7,776 bases of DNA from Acidobacteriota bacterium (GTDB lineage: Bacteria; Acidobacteriota; Terriglobia; Terriglobales; Acidobacteriaceae). This document shows positions 1 through 6,791 of the stretch, one piece after another. The stretch spans positions 4,169 through 11,944 of the forward strand of contig QIAS01000114.1 of assembly GCA_003225615.1 (NCBI GenBank). Direction: 5' to 3'. The stretch's first letter is position 1, and each line of letters begins with the position of its first letter. The notes under the pieces were generated by a model. The model saw only the letters and a program-made list of their open reading frames with translations. It was not told the DNA's origin and did no database searches. A program made the translations under genes and the position numbers.

Positions 1-1
1 G

Positions 2-874
2 AAGGTGCTCGCGGTTTACGAACCGTGGTTTGGCGATAAGAGCCACATCAATATTGGCTACTCGACGCAGGATCCCGCCGTATTGCGCTCGCAGATTGAA
101 AAGGCCCGCGACATGGGTATCTACGGATTTGCCGTCGACTGGTATGGCGACCGGCATCCCTTTCTGGATCGCAGCACTGCCCTGCTGTTCAAGATCGCCA
201 GCGAACAGCGGTTCCATGTATGCCTGATGTACGACGAGACCGAAGAAGATAACGGCCACGCTACCGACGACGCGCTCGAAGCCTTCGACAAAGCTTACAA
301 GGCGTACATTGGGCCCGATGCTCCCGGCCACAATGCCTACATCACTTACCAGGGACGGCCGGTAATTTTTATTTTTCCCAAGCGCGGGCATACCGACTGG
401 AACCGGGTTCGCGACATGGTGAATAACTGGCCTCATCCCCCGTTGCTCATTTACAAGGATGAGCCGCCGTCACAATATGCGTCGGCGTTCGACGGCATGT
501 ACGCGTGGGTGCATCCCGGCCCCAAAGGCTGGAGTTCGGACGGAAGCGATTGGGGCAAGGACTACCTGGAAAACTTTTATCAGAAGATGCAGACCAAGCA
601 TGGGGACAAGGTCCCCGTAGGCGCAGCTTGGCCCGGATTCAACGACGCGCGCGCTTCCTGGAGCCTGAATCGCCGCATGGACCCGCGCTGCGGCAAGACT
701 TTTGAAGACACGCTGGCGATCTATCACCGCTACTACGATCAGTCGAAGCCCTTGCCTTTCCTGTTGATTGCTACCTGGAATGACTACGAGGAAGGCACAG
801 CCATCGAGCCAGGCCTGGCGCGTTGTGACAAGAATCAGACGGATAACAACCAAGTAGGGGGAGCAAGCCGGTGA
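2..874 (+). CDS. GH71/GH99-like glycoside hydrolase, 5' end outside window
   Basis: The open frame runs in from the left edge, reading Lys-Val-Leu-Ala-Val-Tyr-Glu-Pro-Trp-Phe-Gly. This resembles the first beta strand of the TIM barrel in GH71/GH99-like (WbsX-type) proteins, so the true start and any signal peptide are missing. The GTG at position 5 is most likely an internal valine. Numbering from that codon, barrel strands are recognisable at about 39-47 (GFAVDWYG), 71-77 (VCLMYDE), 119-125, 147-153, 203-213 and 252-268. The last strand carries TWNDYEEGTAIEP (257-269). GH99 enzymes typically have NEWHEGTQIE here and GH71 alpha-1,3-glucanases TWNDYGES, so this protein lies between the two: Asp260 replaces the first GH99 glutamate and Glu263 is retained. 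It probably acts on an alpha-linked mannan or glucan, but the substrate cannot be read from the sequence. The stop overlaps the next start (GTGA), implying translational coupling. The fold is a firm call; the activity is not. Confidence 0.8.
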   Translation, partial: KVLAVYEPWFGDKSHINIGYSTQDPAVLRSQIEKARDMGIYGFAVDWYGDRHPFLDRSTALLFKIASEQRFHVCLMYDETEEDNGHATDDALEAFDKAYKAYIGPDAPGHNAYITYQGRPVIFIFPKRGHTDWNRVRDMVNNWPHPPLLIYKDEPPSQYASAFDGMYAWVHPGPKGWSSDGSDWGKDYLENFYQKMQTKHGDKVPVGAAWPGFNDARASWSLNRRMDPRCGKTFEDTLAIYHRYYDQSKPLPFLLIATWNDYEEGTAIEPGLARCDKNQTDNNQVGGASR

Positions 875-1986
875 CCACGTCTCCGATGAGCCTATTCTCG
901 AAGATCCACGCGCAGAACGAAATTTTTCATCATCTGTCGGTGCTGTTGCTGGCCTCCGAGGATGTCATCGAAAGTGAAGATTCGGTCCGCTGGTTTTCAA
1001 ATCTTGACGAATCAGATACGGCGAAGGTGCTCGAAACGGCGGACACTCACCATGTGACGGTACGCGCGTTTCGTGTGTTGCAGCGAGGGGCAGTCCAACA
1101 AGGCGACCGGGCACTAGCCGACTGGTCTGCCGCCGCCGTTGCCGCTGAGCAGGATCGCGCGCAGCGCGCCGTCGTGTTTCTCGACGCTATCTGCGAGGGC
1201 TTGCGTTCAACCGGTAGCCAGGTTCTCGTCATTAAGTCGCTCGAACATTGGCCGGACTTGGGAAGTGATTTGGACCTGTTCACTACGTCCGACGATCGAG
1301 GCGTGGTGCTCGCGATGGCCCAGCGCTTTCATGCTGAAGTACTGGAGCGCAGCTGGGGCGATCGGCTTGCCCATAAATGGAACTTCAAAGTCCCGGGCCT
1401 GCGCGAGGCCGTGGAAGTGCATGTGGCGCGCTTGGGCCAGACCGGGGAACACATCGAACTGGCTCGCCGACTGGCGGCGCGCAGCGTGATCCGCGAAGTG
1501 CACGGCCATGGCTTCCGCGTGCCCGCACCCGAAGGCAGCATTATCCTGGCGACTTTGCAGCGCATGTACCGGCACTTTTATCTGCGGCTCTGCGACATTG
1601 TTGATCTGGCTACGCTCCTGCAGAAACAAGCCGTCGATTTTGACGATTTGCGAGCCATCGCCGAACCCGCGGGCATATGGCCGGGCGTCGCGACCTATTT
1701 GAGAATTATTTCTGACTATGTGGAGGCTTACGCGGGGTACGGCCTGAGTTTGCCCTCAGAAGTAATCTCCTCAGCGAAATTTGGTGGAGAGGAACTTTTC
1801 TGCCGGGGCAATTTCCTCCGTATCCCGATCTTTTGGCAAGGCGCAAAGCTGTACACCATGCAGTTATCGAAGACCGCCTCCTGCGGCAATCTGCAAGCCT
1901 TTCTGCGGCTTAGCCTGCTTCCCTGCCTGGGAGCAGCCGCGGCACTCGAATATAAGGCGACTGGCAGCGACAAAGGTGTGTGGTAG
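871..1986 (+). CDS. Nucleotidyltransferase family protein (NTP_transf_5-like)
   Basis: This 371-residue protein starts at GTG 871, inside the stop of the upstream gene, with a strong Shine-Dalgarno AGGGGGAG at 856-863 and 7-base spacing. The core is VLVIKSLEHWPDLGSDLDLF (about 118-137). It matches the Gly-Ser-Asp-Leu-Asp-Leu signature of the polymerase-beta nucleotidyltransferase fold, with metal-ligand aspartates 133 and 135, a lysine before it (K122), and a likely third acid in VEVHV (E182). A helical region follows with RLCDIVDLATLL (239-250), typical of the family-5 uncharacterised nucleotidyltransferases. These proteins often sit in exopolysaccharide or glycan clusters, which fits the glycosidase upstream, but their substrate is generally unknown. 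No membrane segment is clear, so it is probably cytosolic. Residues from about 295 onward have no recognised domain. The family call is good; the function is open. Confidence 0.8.
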   Translation: MTTSPMSLFSKIHAQNEIFHHLSVLLLASEDVIESEDSVRWFSNLDESDTAKVLETADTHHVTVRAFRVLQRGAVQQGDRALADWSAAAVAAEQDRAQRAVVFLDAICEGLRSTGSQVLVIKSLEHWPDLGSDLDLFTTSDDRGVVLAMAQRFHAEVLERSWGDRLAHKWNFKVPGLREAVEVHVARLGQTGEHIELARRLAARSVIREVHGHGFRVPAPEGSIILATLQRMYRHFYLRLCDIVDLATLLQKQAVDFDDLRAIAEPAGIWPGVATYLRIISDYVEAYAGYGLSLPSEVISSAKFGGEELFCRGNFLRIPIFWQGAKLYTMQLSKTASCGNLQAFLRLSLLPCLGAAAALEYKATGSDKGVW

Positions 1987-2032
1987 GATCGTTTGCCGGC
2001 GAAAGAGTTCTGCCGGGCCCGCCCGTCGTGTG

Positions 2033-2150
2033 AAGTTCTCAGCGTCCTCAGCGGTTTTCCTCTGCGCTCTCCGCGGTTCAGAGCTTTCGCGCTATTTTCC
2101 CGGGCTAACTCAGAACCGCAGGGACTCACACAGGGAGAGCGCCAAAAAAG
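2033..2150 (-). repeat. Degenerate intergenic repeat, copy 1
   Basis: Read on the minus strand from 2090, the sequence goes GCGAAAGCTCTGAACCGC and then purine-rich units beginning ACCGCGGAGAGCGC and ACCGCTGAGGACGC. This makes two imperfect tandem units of 22 bases, matching at about 15 of 22 positions. A second, more diverged arm of similar composition lies on the plus strand at about 2107-2150 (CAGAACCGCAGGGACTC, then GGGAGAGCGCCAAAAAA), so the element is roughly head-to-head. Related sequence occurs at 6739-6784 and 7357-7433. Confidence 0.6.
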
Positions 2151-2165
2151 TTCCCTAAATAGCAC

Positions 2166-2200
2166 AGTAGGCGCCGTTACGGGTGTAACGGGCGCCTACT
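2166..2200. terminator. GC-rich hairpin, probable transcription terminator
   Basis: The arms AGTAGGCGCC (2166-2175) and GGCGCCTACT (2191-2200) pair perfectly over 10 bases. The stem continues with GTTAC/GTAAC after a single bulged C, closing on a GGGT loop. On the plus strand a T-rich but interrupted stretch follows (TCTTGCTTCGCTTT). On the minus strand a run of six T lies about 15 bases beyond the stem. Its place between two convergent genes suits a bidirectional terminator, mainly for the nucleotidyltransferase operon. The imperfect T tract keeps this tentative; a protein-binding palindrome is an alternative. Confidence 0.5.
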
Positions 2201-2349
2201 CTTGCTTCGCTTTGGGGGAGATCGATCTCGATTCTTAAAGTACGATTTTCCGGCAAAACTGACCATCGGGCCAACGCTGTAGGGCATGAGGAGAATCGCT
2301 GTATCGGACCAATACCGCGAAAGCCTTACCTCTGTCGCGTTAATCCATC

Positions 2350-4788
2350 CTACTTCGTGCCGTAGATTACGCTTACCTCGTGCGCCTGTGCGAACCAAGG
2401 GAAACTGGGGAGCATCAGCGTTGGGCCTGCGGCCTTCCAGTTGGAGAGAGGCTTCCCATCCAGGGTCAGTTCACGAACATTGCCGGTGGCACCATAGATG
2501 ACAAGCTGCAAGTCCTTGACCCACGGGTGGTATGGGCCCTGCGGAGCAGACACTTTTACATCCAGATGATCGGGGGCTGCTTCGCAGGTGAAGTGCACCC
2601 GGACGAAGTCGCCGCGTTGATAGGCAAGGGTATTCCCGTCGTCCATGTAGAGGTCGCCATGGCAATCCGGCCCGGGATAAACCCGCAGTTCGAGCGGACC
2701 CTGAGGAGTTTCCCCCACGTATTGCACGACGGGCTGCTGCGGAATGATTGCGCCCGCTTTAACGTAAACCGGCAGAGTGTCGAGCGGTGGGTCTAGCTTA
2801 ATCTTTTGGTCTTTTGGTTGAGCCAGTCGTTCGCCCGTCCAGTAGTTGTACCAGTCGCCTTTGGGCAGAGTGACTTCGTAAGGAGCATCGAACTCTGAAA
2901 CTTTGGGCGCCACCAGCAGGCCGTCGCCAAACATAAATTCTTCGTCTTTAGTGGTGAGGGTCGTGTCGGCGGGAAATTCCAGGAATAATGGCCGCATCAA
3001 GGGAATGCCGGTGCGGGAACTCTCCTCCATTCCGGTGTAGATGTAAGGCAGCAAACGATACCTGGTCTCGATGTACTTCTTTCGGATGGCTTCGTGCTCT
3101 GGCCCGTCCACCCAGGGTTCGCGGTTGCGGCTGCCCTTTTCGCCATGGTTGCGATAGAAAGGATTGAAAGCGCCCAACTCCATCCAGCGCGTCAGCAGGT
3201 CGGGCGGTGGACTGCCGCGAAATCCGCCGACGTCCGCACCATTGAAGGCAAAGCCTGACAAACCCAGGTTGATGATCTGCGGAACCGAAATTCTCATATG
3301 GTTCCACGTGCTGCTGTTGTCGCCGGTCCAGGTCGCCGCGTAGCGGTGTGTACCCGCATACGCCGCACGAGTGAGAACGAAGGGACGAACATCAGGCTGC
3401 AGGCGGAGCAAGCCCTCGTAGGTGGCTCGCGCATTTTCCAAGCCGAACACATTGTGGATCTCGCGGTGGTCAGTCTTGCGTCCTTCGACGCTGTGCACGG
3501 TGTCCAGGGGCATGGTCTTGTCGTCGCGCAGGAAGACTGCTGGCTCGTTCATGTCATTCCAGAAGCCACGGACGCCCATTTTTACAAAATCCGCATACAA
3601 ACTTCCCCAAAACTGCCGCGCGGCCTCGCGGGTGAAGTCAGGAAAGACGCTGTCGCCGGGCCAGACTTTGCCGACGTAGACGGAGCCGTCCGGATTTTTT
3701 ACAAAATAATCATGCGCCATGCCCTCGTCGTAAGGCTTGTATCCGGGTAATTTCGCGATGTGCAGGTCGGTGATGAGGACGAGCTTGAATCCTTCGTCTT
3801 TGAGGTCTTTGACCATGCCTTCAAAGTTGGGAAAACGTTCTCGGTTGATGGTGAAAGGGCGATTGTCCTGCTGGTAATCAATGTCGAGATAGAGCACGTC
3901 GGCGGGAATTGTGCGCTTGCGGAACTCCGCGGCTAATTCGCGCACTTGTGACTCGGGATAATATGTGTAGCGGGATTGCTGATAGCCTAGCGTGAATAAG
4001 GCAGGCAACGGCATGCGTCCCACCAGCGCGGTGAAATCCTGGACTACGCGTTTCGGGTCAGGTCCGTAGAAGAAGTAATAATCGAGTTGACCGCCGTCGG
4101 ATCCGAAGGAATAGGAATCACGCGACTCTTTTCCAAAATCAAAATAAGTGCGGTAGGTATTGTCCAGAAAAATGCCATACGCTCTGCCATGGCGCATGGC
4201 CAGGAAGAACGGAATAGCTTTGTATAAGGGATCGGTCGAATCCTGCCAGCCGTAGGCGTCGGTGTTCCACATAGTGAATGCCAGTTTGCGATGGTCAAGC
4301 GGCCCGGATTTGTCTCCCAAGGCGAAATAATGCTCGTCTTCCGGCATGGATTTCCAGACGTGGAAGGCGCCGTCGTGGAATGAGGCCGGATAGCCGGGCT
4401 GGTCCTGTGAAATCACCTGTCCCGAAGCATCGAGAAAGATCACACGAAAGGGTGCTTTGGTCATCTTCACTCGCAGCCCGTCCGTGCTCAGCGTGACCGT
4501 GTCTGGTGCCTGCTCGATGCGAATTGCCGGCGCTTGTGGGAAGGCATGCGGCAGAACGGCGAAAGATTGATCCGGTGGAAACGTCCCGGAAGGCGCGTAA
4601 CGTACTCTCACCACCGCGGGGGACAATGCCAGCACCTGCACTCTACCTTGCCCGACCGTGAGTTCGATTCCACCCGGCAACTCCTTCACACCGGAAATGT
4701 TGCCCATAGCTTTCCATTCTGAGTCGGCCCATAGCGCCGTTGATGAAATGACCAAGCTGAGGAACAAAGCTGTTCGCAGGGTGCGCAT
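2350..4788 (-). CDS. Secreted GH31 alpha-glucosidase
   Basis: This 812-residue glycoside hydrolase family 31 enzyme should remove terminal alpha-linked glucose from oligosaccharides or starch-like glucans. A signal peptide is visible: basic MRTLR, a hydrophobic stretch 7-20, and likely cleavage after Ala21, so it works in the periplasm or outside the cell. Residues about 30-250 form the N-terminal beta-sandwich. The catalytic barrel then contains DVLYLDIDY (297-305), the nucleophile motif GFWNDMNEP (Asp412, 408-416), the acid/base in TWTGDN (Asp490) and PFYRNH (543-548). The C-terminal beta domains include LPVYVKAGAIIP and the YMDDGNT motif common near GH31 C-termini. Length is normal for a complete enzyme. 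Related GH31 members include alpha-xylosidases; the WNDMNEP form favours a glucosidase but does not settle substrate. The ATG at 4788 lacks a clear Shine-Dalgarno, but it gives a complete signal peptide. It is divergent from the sugar symporter gene, suggesting linked roles. Confidence 0.92.
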   Translation of the reverse strand: MRTLRTALFLSLVISSTALWADSEWKAMGNISGVKELPGGIELTVGQGRVQVLALSPAVVRVRYAPSGTFPPDQSFAVLPHAFPQAPAIRIEQAPDTVTLSTDGLRVKMTKAPFRVIFLDASGQVISQDQPGYPASFHDGAFHVWKSMPEDEHYFALGDKSGPLDHRKLAFTMWNTDAYGWQDSTDPLYKAIPFFLAMRHGRAYGIFLDNTYRTYFDFGKESRDSYSFGSDGGQLDYYFFYGPDPKRVVQDFTALVGRMPLPALFTLGYQQSRYTYYPESQVRELAAEFRKRTIPADVLYLDIDYQQDNRPFTINRERFPNFEGMVKDLKDEGFKLVLITDLHIAKLPGYKPYDEGMAHDYFVKNPDGSVYVGKVWPGDSVFPDFTREAARQFWGSLYADFVKMGVRGFWNDMNEPAVFLRDDKTMPLDTVHSVEGRKTDHREIHNVFGLENARATYEGLLRLQPDVRPFVLTRAAYAGTHRYAATWTGDNSSTWNHMRISVPQIINLGLSGFAFNGADVGGFRGSPPPDLLTRWMELGAFNPFYRNHGEKGSRNREPWVDGPEHEAIRKKYIETRYRLLPYIYTGMEESSRTGIPLMRPLFLEFPADTTLTTKDEEFMFGDGLLVAPKVSEFDAPYEVTLPKGDWYNYWTGERLAQPKDQKIKLDPPLDTLPVYVKAGAIIPQQPVVQYVGETPQGPLELRVYPGPDCHGDLYMDDGNTLAYQRGDFVRVHFTCEAAPDHLDVKVSAPQGPYHPWVKDLQLVIYGATGNVRELTLDGKPLSNWKAAGPTLMLPSFPWFAQAHEVSVIYGTK

Positions 4789-4887
4789 AGGGCAACTGCA
4801 TGATATCGAATATGGTGGTCCGCGGTTGTGGAAGTTCGCGTTACGGGTGCGCTAGACACTTTCCATGTACTGGCTCGGCCAAATCGG

Positions 4888-4893
4888 TATAAT
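4888..4893 (+). promoter_or_regulatory. Perfect -10 box (TATAAT) for the symporter gene
   Basis: A consensus TATAAT lies 54 bases before the symporter ATG, in the divergent gap. The -35 side is poor: TGTACT at 4866-4871 with 16-base spacing matches TTGACA at only three positions, so an activator may be needed. Transcription would begin near 4900, which also argues against the in-frame GTG at 4828 as the start codon. Confidence 0.5.
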
Positions 4894-4928
4894 GCTCGCG
4901 CTTCACTGCGGGGCACCGAAGTAGCACG

Positions 4929-4960
4929 GAATCACGCTGAGAGGGCTATGAATCACGCTG
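4929..4960 (+). repeat. 11-base direct repeat around the symporter start codon
   Basis: GAATCACGCTG occurs at 4929-4939 and again at 4950-4960, 21 bases apart. The Shine-Dalgarno (GAGAGGG, 4939-4945) and the ATG at 4948 lie between or at the edges of the copies. The repeat is exact, but its role is unknown and chance duplication is possible. Confidence 0.5.
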
Positions 4961-6633
4961 CTGCTATCACCCATCGCACCCTGGCCCCAGTCGACCTCGT
5001 CATCATCGGAATATATTTCCTGATCGTCTTCGCTATAGGCTTCTACTTTTCACTTAAGGAACGCACCTCGACCGACTACTTCCTGGCCAGCCGCAACATC
5101 GGGTGGTTCGCTATTGGCGCGTCGCTATTTGTCTCTAATATTTCGACTGAGCATTTCATCGGCCTGTCCGGTTCGGGCGCAAGCTCGGGACTGGCAGTCG
5201 GCGACTTCGAGTGGCTGGCTTGCCTGATCCTGCTCATACTGGGCTGGGTGTTTGTGCCGTTCTATCTCCGGTCCAACGTGTTTACCATGCCGGAATTTCT
5301 GGAGCGACGCTTCAACCGGCAGTGCGCGGTCTACTTGGCCAGCATTTCGATCATTGCCTACATTCTCACCAAGATCTCGGTGCACCTGTGGGCGGCGGCG
5401 ATCGTGCTGGAGCGGGTGGTGGGATGGAGCCCGATGCAGGCCGCCATCATCCTGGTTATCGCGACCGGGATCTACACCATCGCCGGAGGGCTCTCCGCCG
5501 TAATTTACACGGAAGTCGTTCAGACACTGGTCCTGCTGACGGGAGCGATTGCGCTGACTTTCATCGGCCTGCACCGCGTCGGCGGATTCGCCGGGCTTCG
5601 AGCGGTCGTGCCGGATAGCTACTTCCATATGGTGAGGCCGATCAGCGATCCGGAGTTTCCCTGGACGGGAATATTTTTGGGAGCGCCCATTCTCGGCATC
5701 TGGTACTGGTGTACGGATCAGGTGATCGTGCAGCGTGTGCTCTCCGCCAGGGATGAAGGCCACGCCAAGGCGGGAACCATATTTGCAGGATTCCTGAAAA
5801 TTCTTCCCGTGTTCCTGCTGGTCGTGCCCGGCCTGATAGCTTTTGCGCTGTATAGGGATCTATTCAAGCTCGATGCCGCCGGGCATGTCATCAATGGTGA
5901 CATTGCGTTCCCCACGTTGATTATCAACCTGCTCCCACCCGGACTGGTCGGCCTAATGATTGCAGCGCTCCTCGCGGCCCTGATGGGCGGCATGGCGTCG
6001 GTCTTCAACTCTGCTTCGACTCTGGTGACGCTGGATTTCTACAAGAAGCTCCGGCCGGATGCGACCGAGTTGAGCCTGGTAACTTTCGGGCGCGTGATGA
6101 CAGGCTTCATGGTTCTGCTGGGGCTGGCCTGGGTTCCGTTCATCAAGTACATCAGCAGCCAACTCTACATTTACCTGCAGAGCGTGCAGGCCTACATCAG
6201 CCCGCCCATCGCGGTGTGTTTCATCCTGGGTATCCTGTGGACGCGATTGAATGGCGCGGGCGCGCTCTCCTCGCTGCTGACGGGATTCGTGCTGGGTGCG
6301 ATCCGTTTTGTCGCGGAGTTCATGGCGGCGCGCGGCACTCAGTTCAGCGGAGTCATGCTTTGGCTTGTAAAAATGAACTTCCTGCACTACGCAATCCTAA
6401 TGTTCGTCATCTGCTCTATTGTGCTGATCGTGGTGAGCTATATGACACCTCCGCCCGACCGCCGCAAACTTGCAGGCCTTACGTTCGCTACCGTGAATGA
6501 CAAAATGGAAACAACTGCGGTGCGTACGGATTACAAACCCGCGAGCGAGACCCGACTCGAGCACACCGTGAATGTCGTGTTCAGCCTGTTGCTGGTTGCG
6601 ACTGTCGTCGGGTTGTGGATTTACTTCCGTTGA
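4948..6633 (+). CDS. SGLT-like sodium/sugar symporter (SSS family)
   Basis: This 561-residue inner-membrane carrier probably imports a hexose together with sodium. About 14 hydrophobic segments are visible, from 15-35 to 541-559, with the usual polar stretch (500-540) before the last. SGLT-type signatures are strong: ASLFVSNISTEHFIGLSGSG (58-77), GDFEW (85-89), TEVVQT (188-193), WYWCTDQVIVQR (252-263), LKILP (283-287) and NSASTLVTLDFYK (354-366). From memory of SGLT structures, Asn64, His69, Glu88, Lys284 and Gln411 fall where sugar-contacting residues lie, so sugar is a better guess than proline, acetate or another SSS substrate. The start chosen is ATG 4948: it follows GAGAGGG and gives a normal N-terminus. 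The upstream in-frame GTG at 4828 would add 40 unrelated residues before the -10 box. The divergent GH31 glucosidase gene suggests glucose as substrate. Confidence 0.9.
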   Translation: MNHAAAITHRTLAPVDLVIIGIYFLIVFAIGFYFSLKERTSTDYFLASRNIGWFAIGASLFVSNISTEHFIGLSGSGASSGLAVGDFEWLACLILLILGWVFVPFYLRSNVFTMPEFLERRFNRQCAVYLASISIIAYILTKISVHLWAAAIVLERVVGWSPMQAAIILVIATGIYTIAGGLSAVIYTEVVQTLVLLTGAIALTFIGLHRVGGFAGLRAVVPDSYFHMVRPISDPEFPWTGIFLGAPILGIWYWCTDQVIVQRVLSARDEGHAKAGTIFAGFLKILPVFLLVVPGLIAFALYRDLFKLDAAGHVINGDIAFPTLIINLLPPGLVGLMIAALLAALMGGMASVFNSASTLVTLDFYKKLRPDATELSLVTFGRVMTGFMVLLGLAWVPFIKYISSQLYIYLQSVQAYISPPIAVCFILGILWTRLNGAGALSSLLTGFVLGAIRFVAEFMAARGTQFSGVMLWLVKMNFLHYAILMFVICSIVLIVVSYMTPPPDRRKLAGLTFATVNDKMETTAVRTDYKPASETRLEHTVNVVFSLLLVATVVGLWIYFR

Positions 6634-6666
6634 GGAAAGTCCAAGCCGATCAGCAATTTGCGAGAG

Positions 6667-6682
6667 TGTTCCACGTGGAACA
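6667..6682. other. parS: parS site (ParB-binding palindrome)
   Basis: TGTTCCACGTGGAACA is a perfect 16-base palindrome and matches the widely conserved chromosomal parS consensus TGTTNCACGTGNAACA at every defined position. ParB loads here and spreads along the DNA to form the partition complex acted on by ParA, and it can recruit SMC. The site lies in the convergent gap between the symporter and peroxiredoxin genes, so it disrupts no gene. In most bacteria parS sites cluster near the replication origin. parA and parB are not in the window. A rho-independent terminator is a weaker alternative, since the stem would have only an ACGT loop and no T run. Confidence 0.85.
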
Positions 6683-6683
6683 T

Positions 6684-6706
6684 TTGAAATTGAATTTCAA
6701 TTTCAA
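6684..6706. repeat. 23-bp AT-rich perfect palindrome next to parS
   Basis: The arms TTGAAATTGAA (6684-6694) and TTCAATTTCAA (6696-6706) are exact reverse complements around one central T. One base separates the element from the parS palindrome. Candidate roles are a protein-binding site linked to the partition complex, a transcription-factor operator, or a weak hairpin between the convergent genes. No known operator was recognised. Confidence 0.7.
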
Positions 6707-6738
6707 GTGCGCTCGATTGCAATGGTAAAGCTCCCTGA

Positions 6739-6784
6739 CGAAGCCTTTAAGCGCAAAGGACGGAGAGAAATCGCCGAGAACACT
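6739..6784 (+). repeat. Degenerate intergenic repeat, copy 2
   Basis: CGAAGCCTTTAAGCGCAAAG, followed by GACGGAGAGAAA and a shortened second unit TCGCCGAGAACAC, matches the core seen on the minus strand at 2090-2033 and on the plus strand at 7401-7433. It lies 7 bases past the end of the peroxiredoxin gene, on that gene's 3' side. It appears to be a single-armed copy. Confidence 0.5.
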
Positions 6785-6791
6785 TTTTCAT

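Larger units (their letters stand above)
1987..2349. other. Convergent intergenic region, 363 bases
   Basis: This gap lies between the ends of the nucleotidyltransferase gene and the GH31 gene, which point at each other. It holds a degenerate repeat element (about 2033-2150) and a GC-rich hairpin (2166-2200). Nothing identifiable was seen in 2201-2349. Short open frames here resemble translated repeat rather than protein, and none has a Shine-Dalgarno that would make it credible. Confidence 0.8.

Noticed and set aside
1207..1629. Minus-strand open frame opposite the nucleotidyltransferase gene
   Set aside because: It overlaps a gene with a clear GSDLDL motif, a strong Shine-Dalgarno and a coupled start; no family was recognised in the antisense frame.
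1993..2238. Small open frames in the gap after the nucleotidyltransferase gene
   Set aside because: They translate the degenerate repeat and the hairpin, with no convincing ribosome binding site and no recognisable domain.
3301..3315. Second parS-like sequence (GTTCCACGTGCTGCT)
   Set aside because: Only the left half-site matches; the right half should be GTGGAAC. It lies within the GH31 coding sequence and encodes ordinary conserved residues (STWNH).
4800..4805. TATCAT as a -10 box for the GH31 gene on the minus strand
   Set aside because: It ends only 11 bases before the ATG, and no -35 hexamer lies at a usable distance, so it is not supported as a promoter.
4828..4947. N-terminal extension of the symporter from the in-frame GTG at 4828
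   Set aside because: The 40 extra residues are polar and unlike SSS proteins, the TATAAT box would lie inside them, and a Shine-Dalgarno with ATG is present at 4939-4950.
5125..5763. Long minus-strand open frame inside the symporter gene
   Set aside because: It is antisense to a clear, complete SSS transporter; the composition (many Arg, Gln, His, Asp) is typical of a GC-rich shadow frame.
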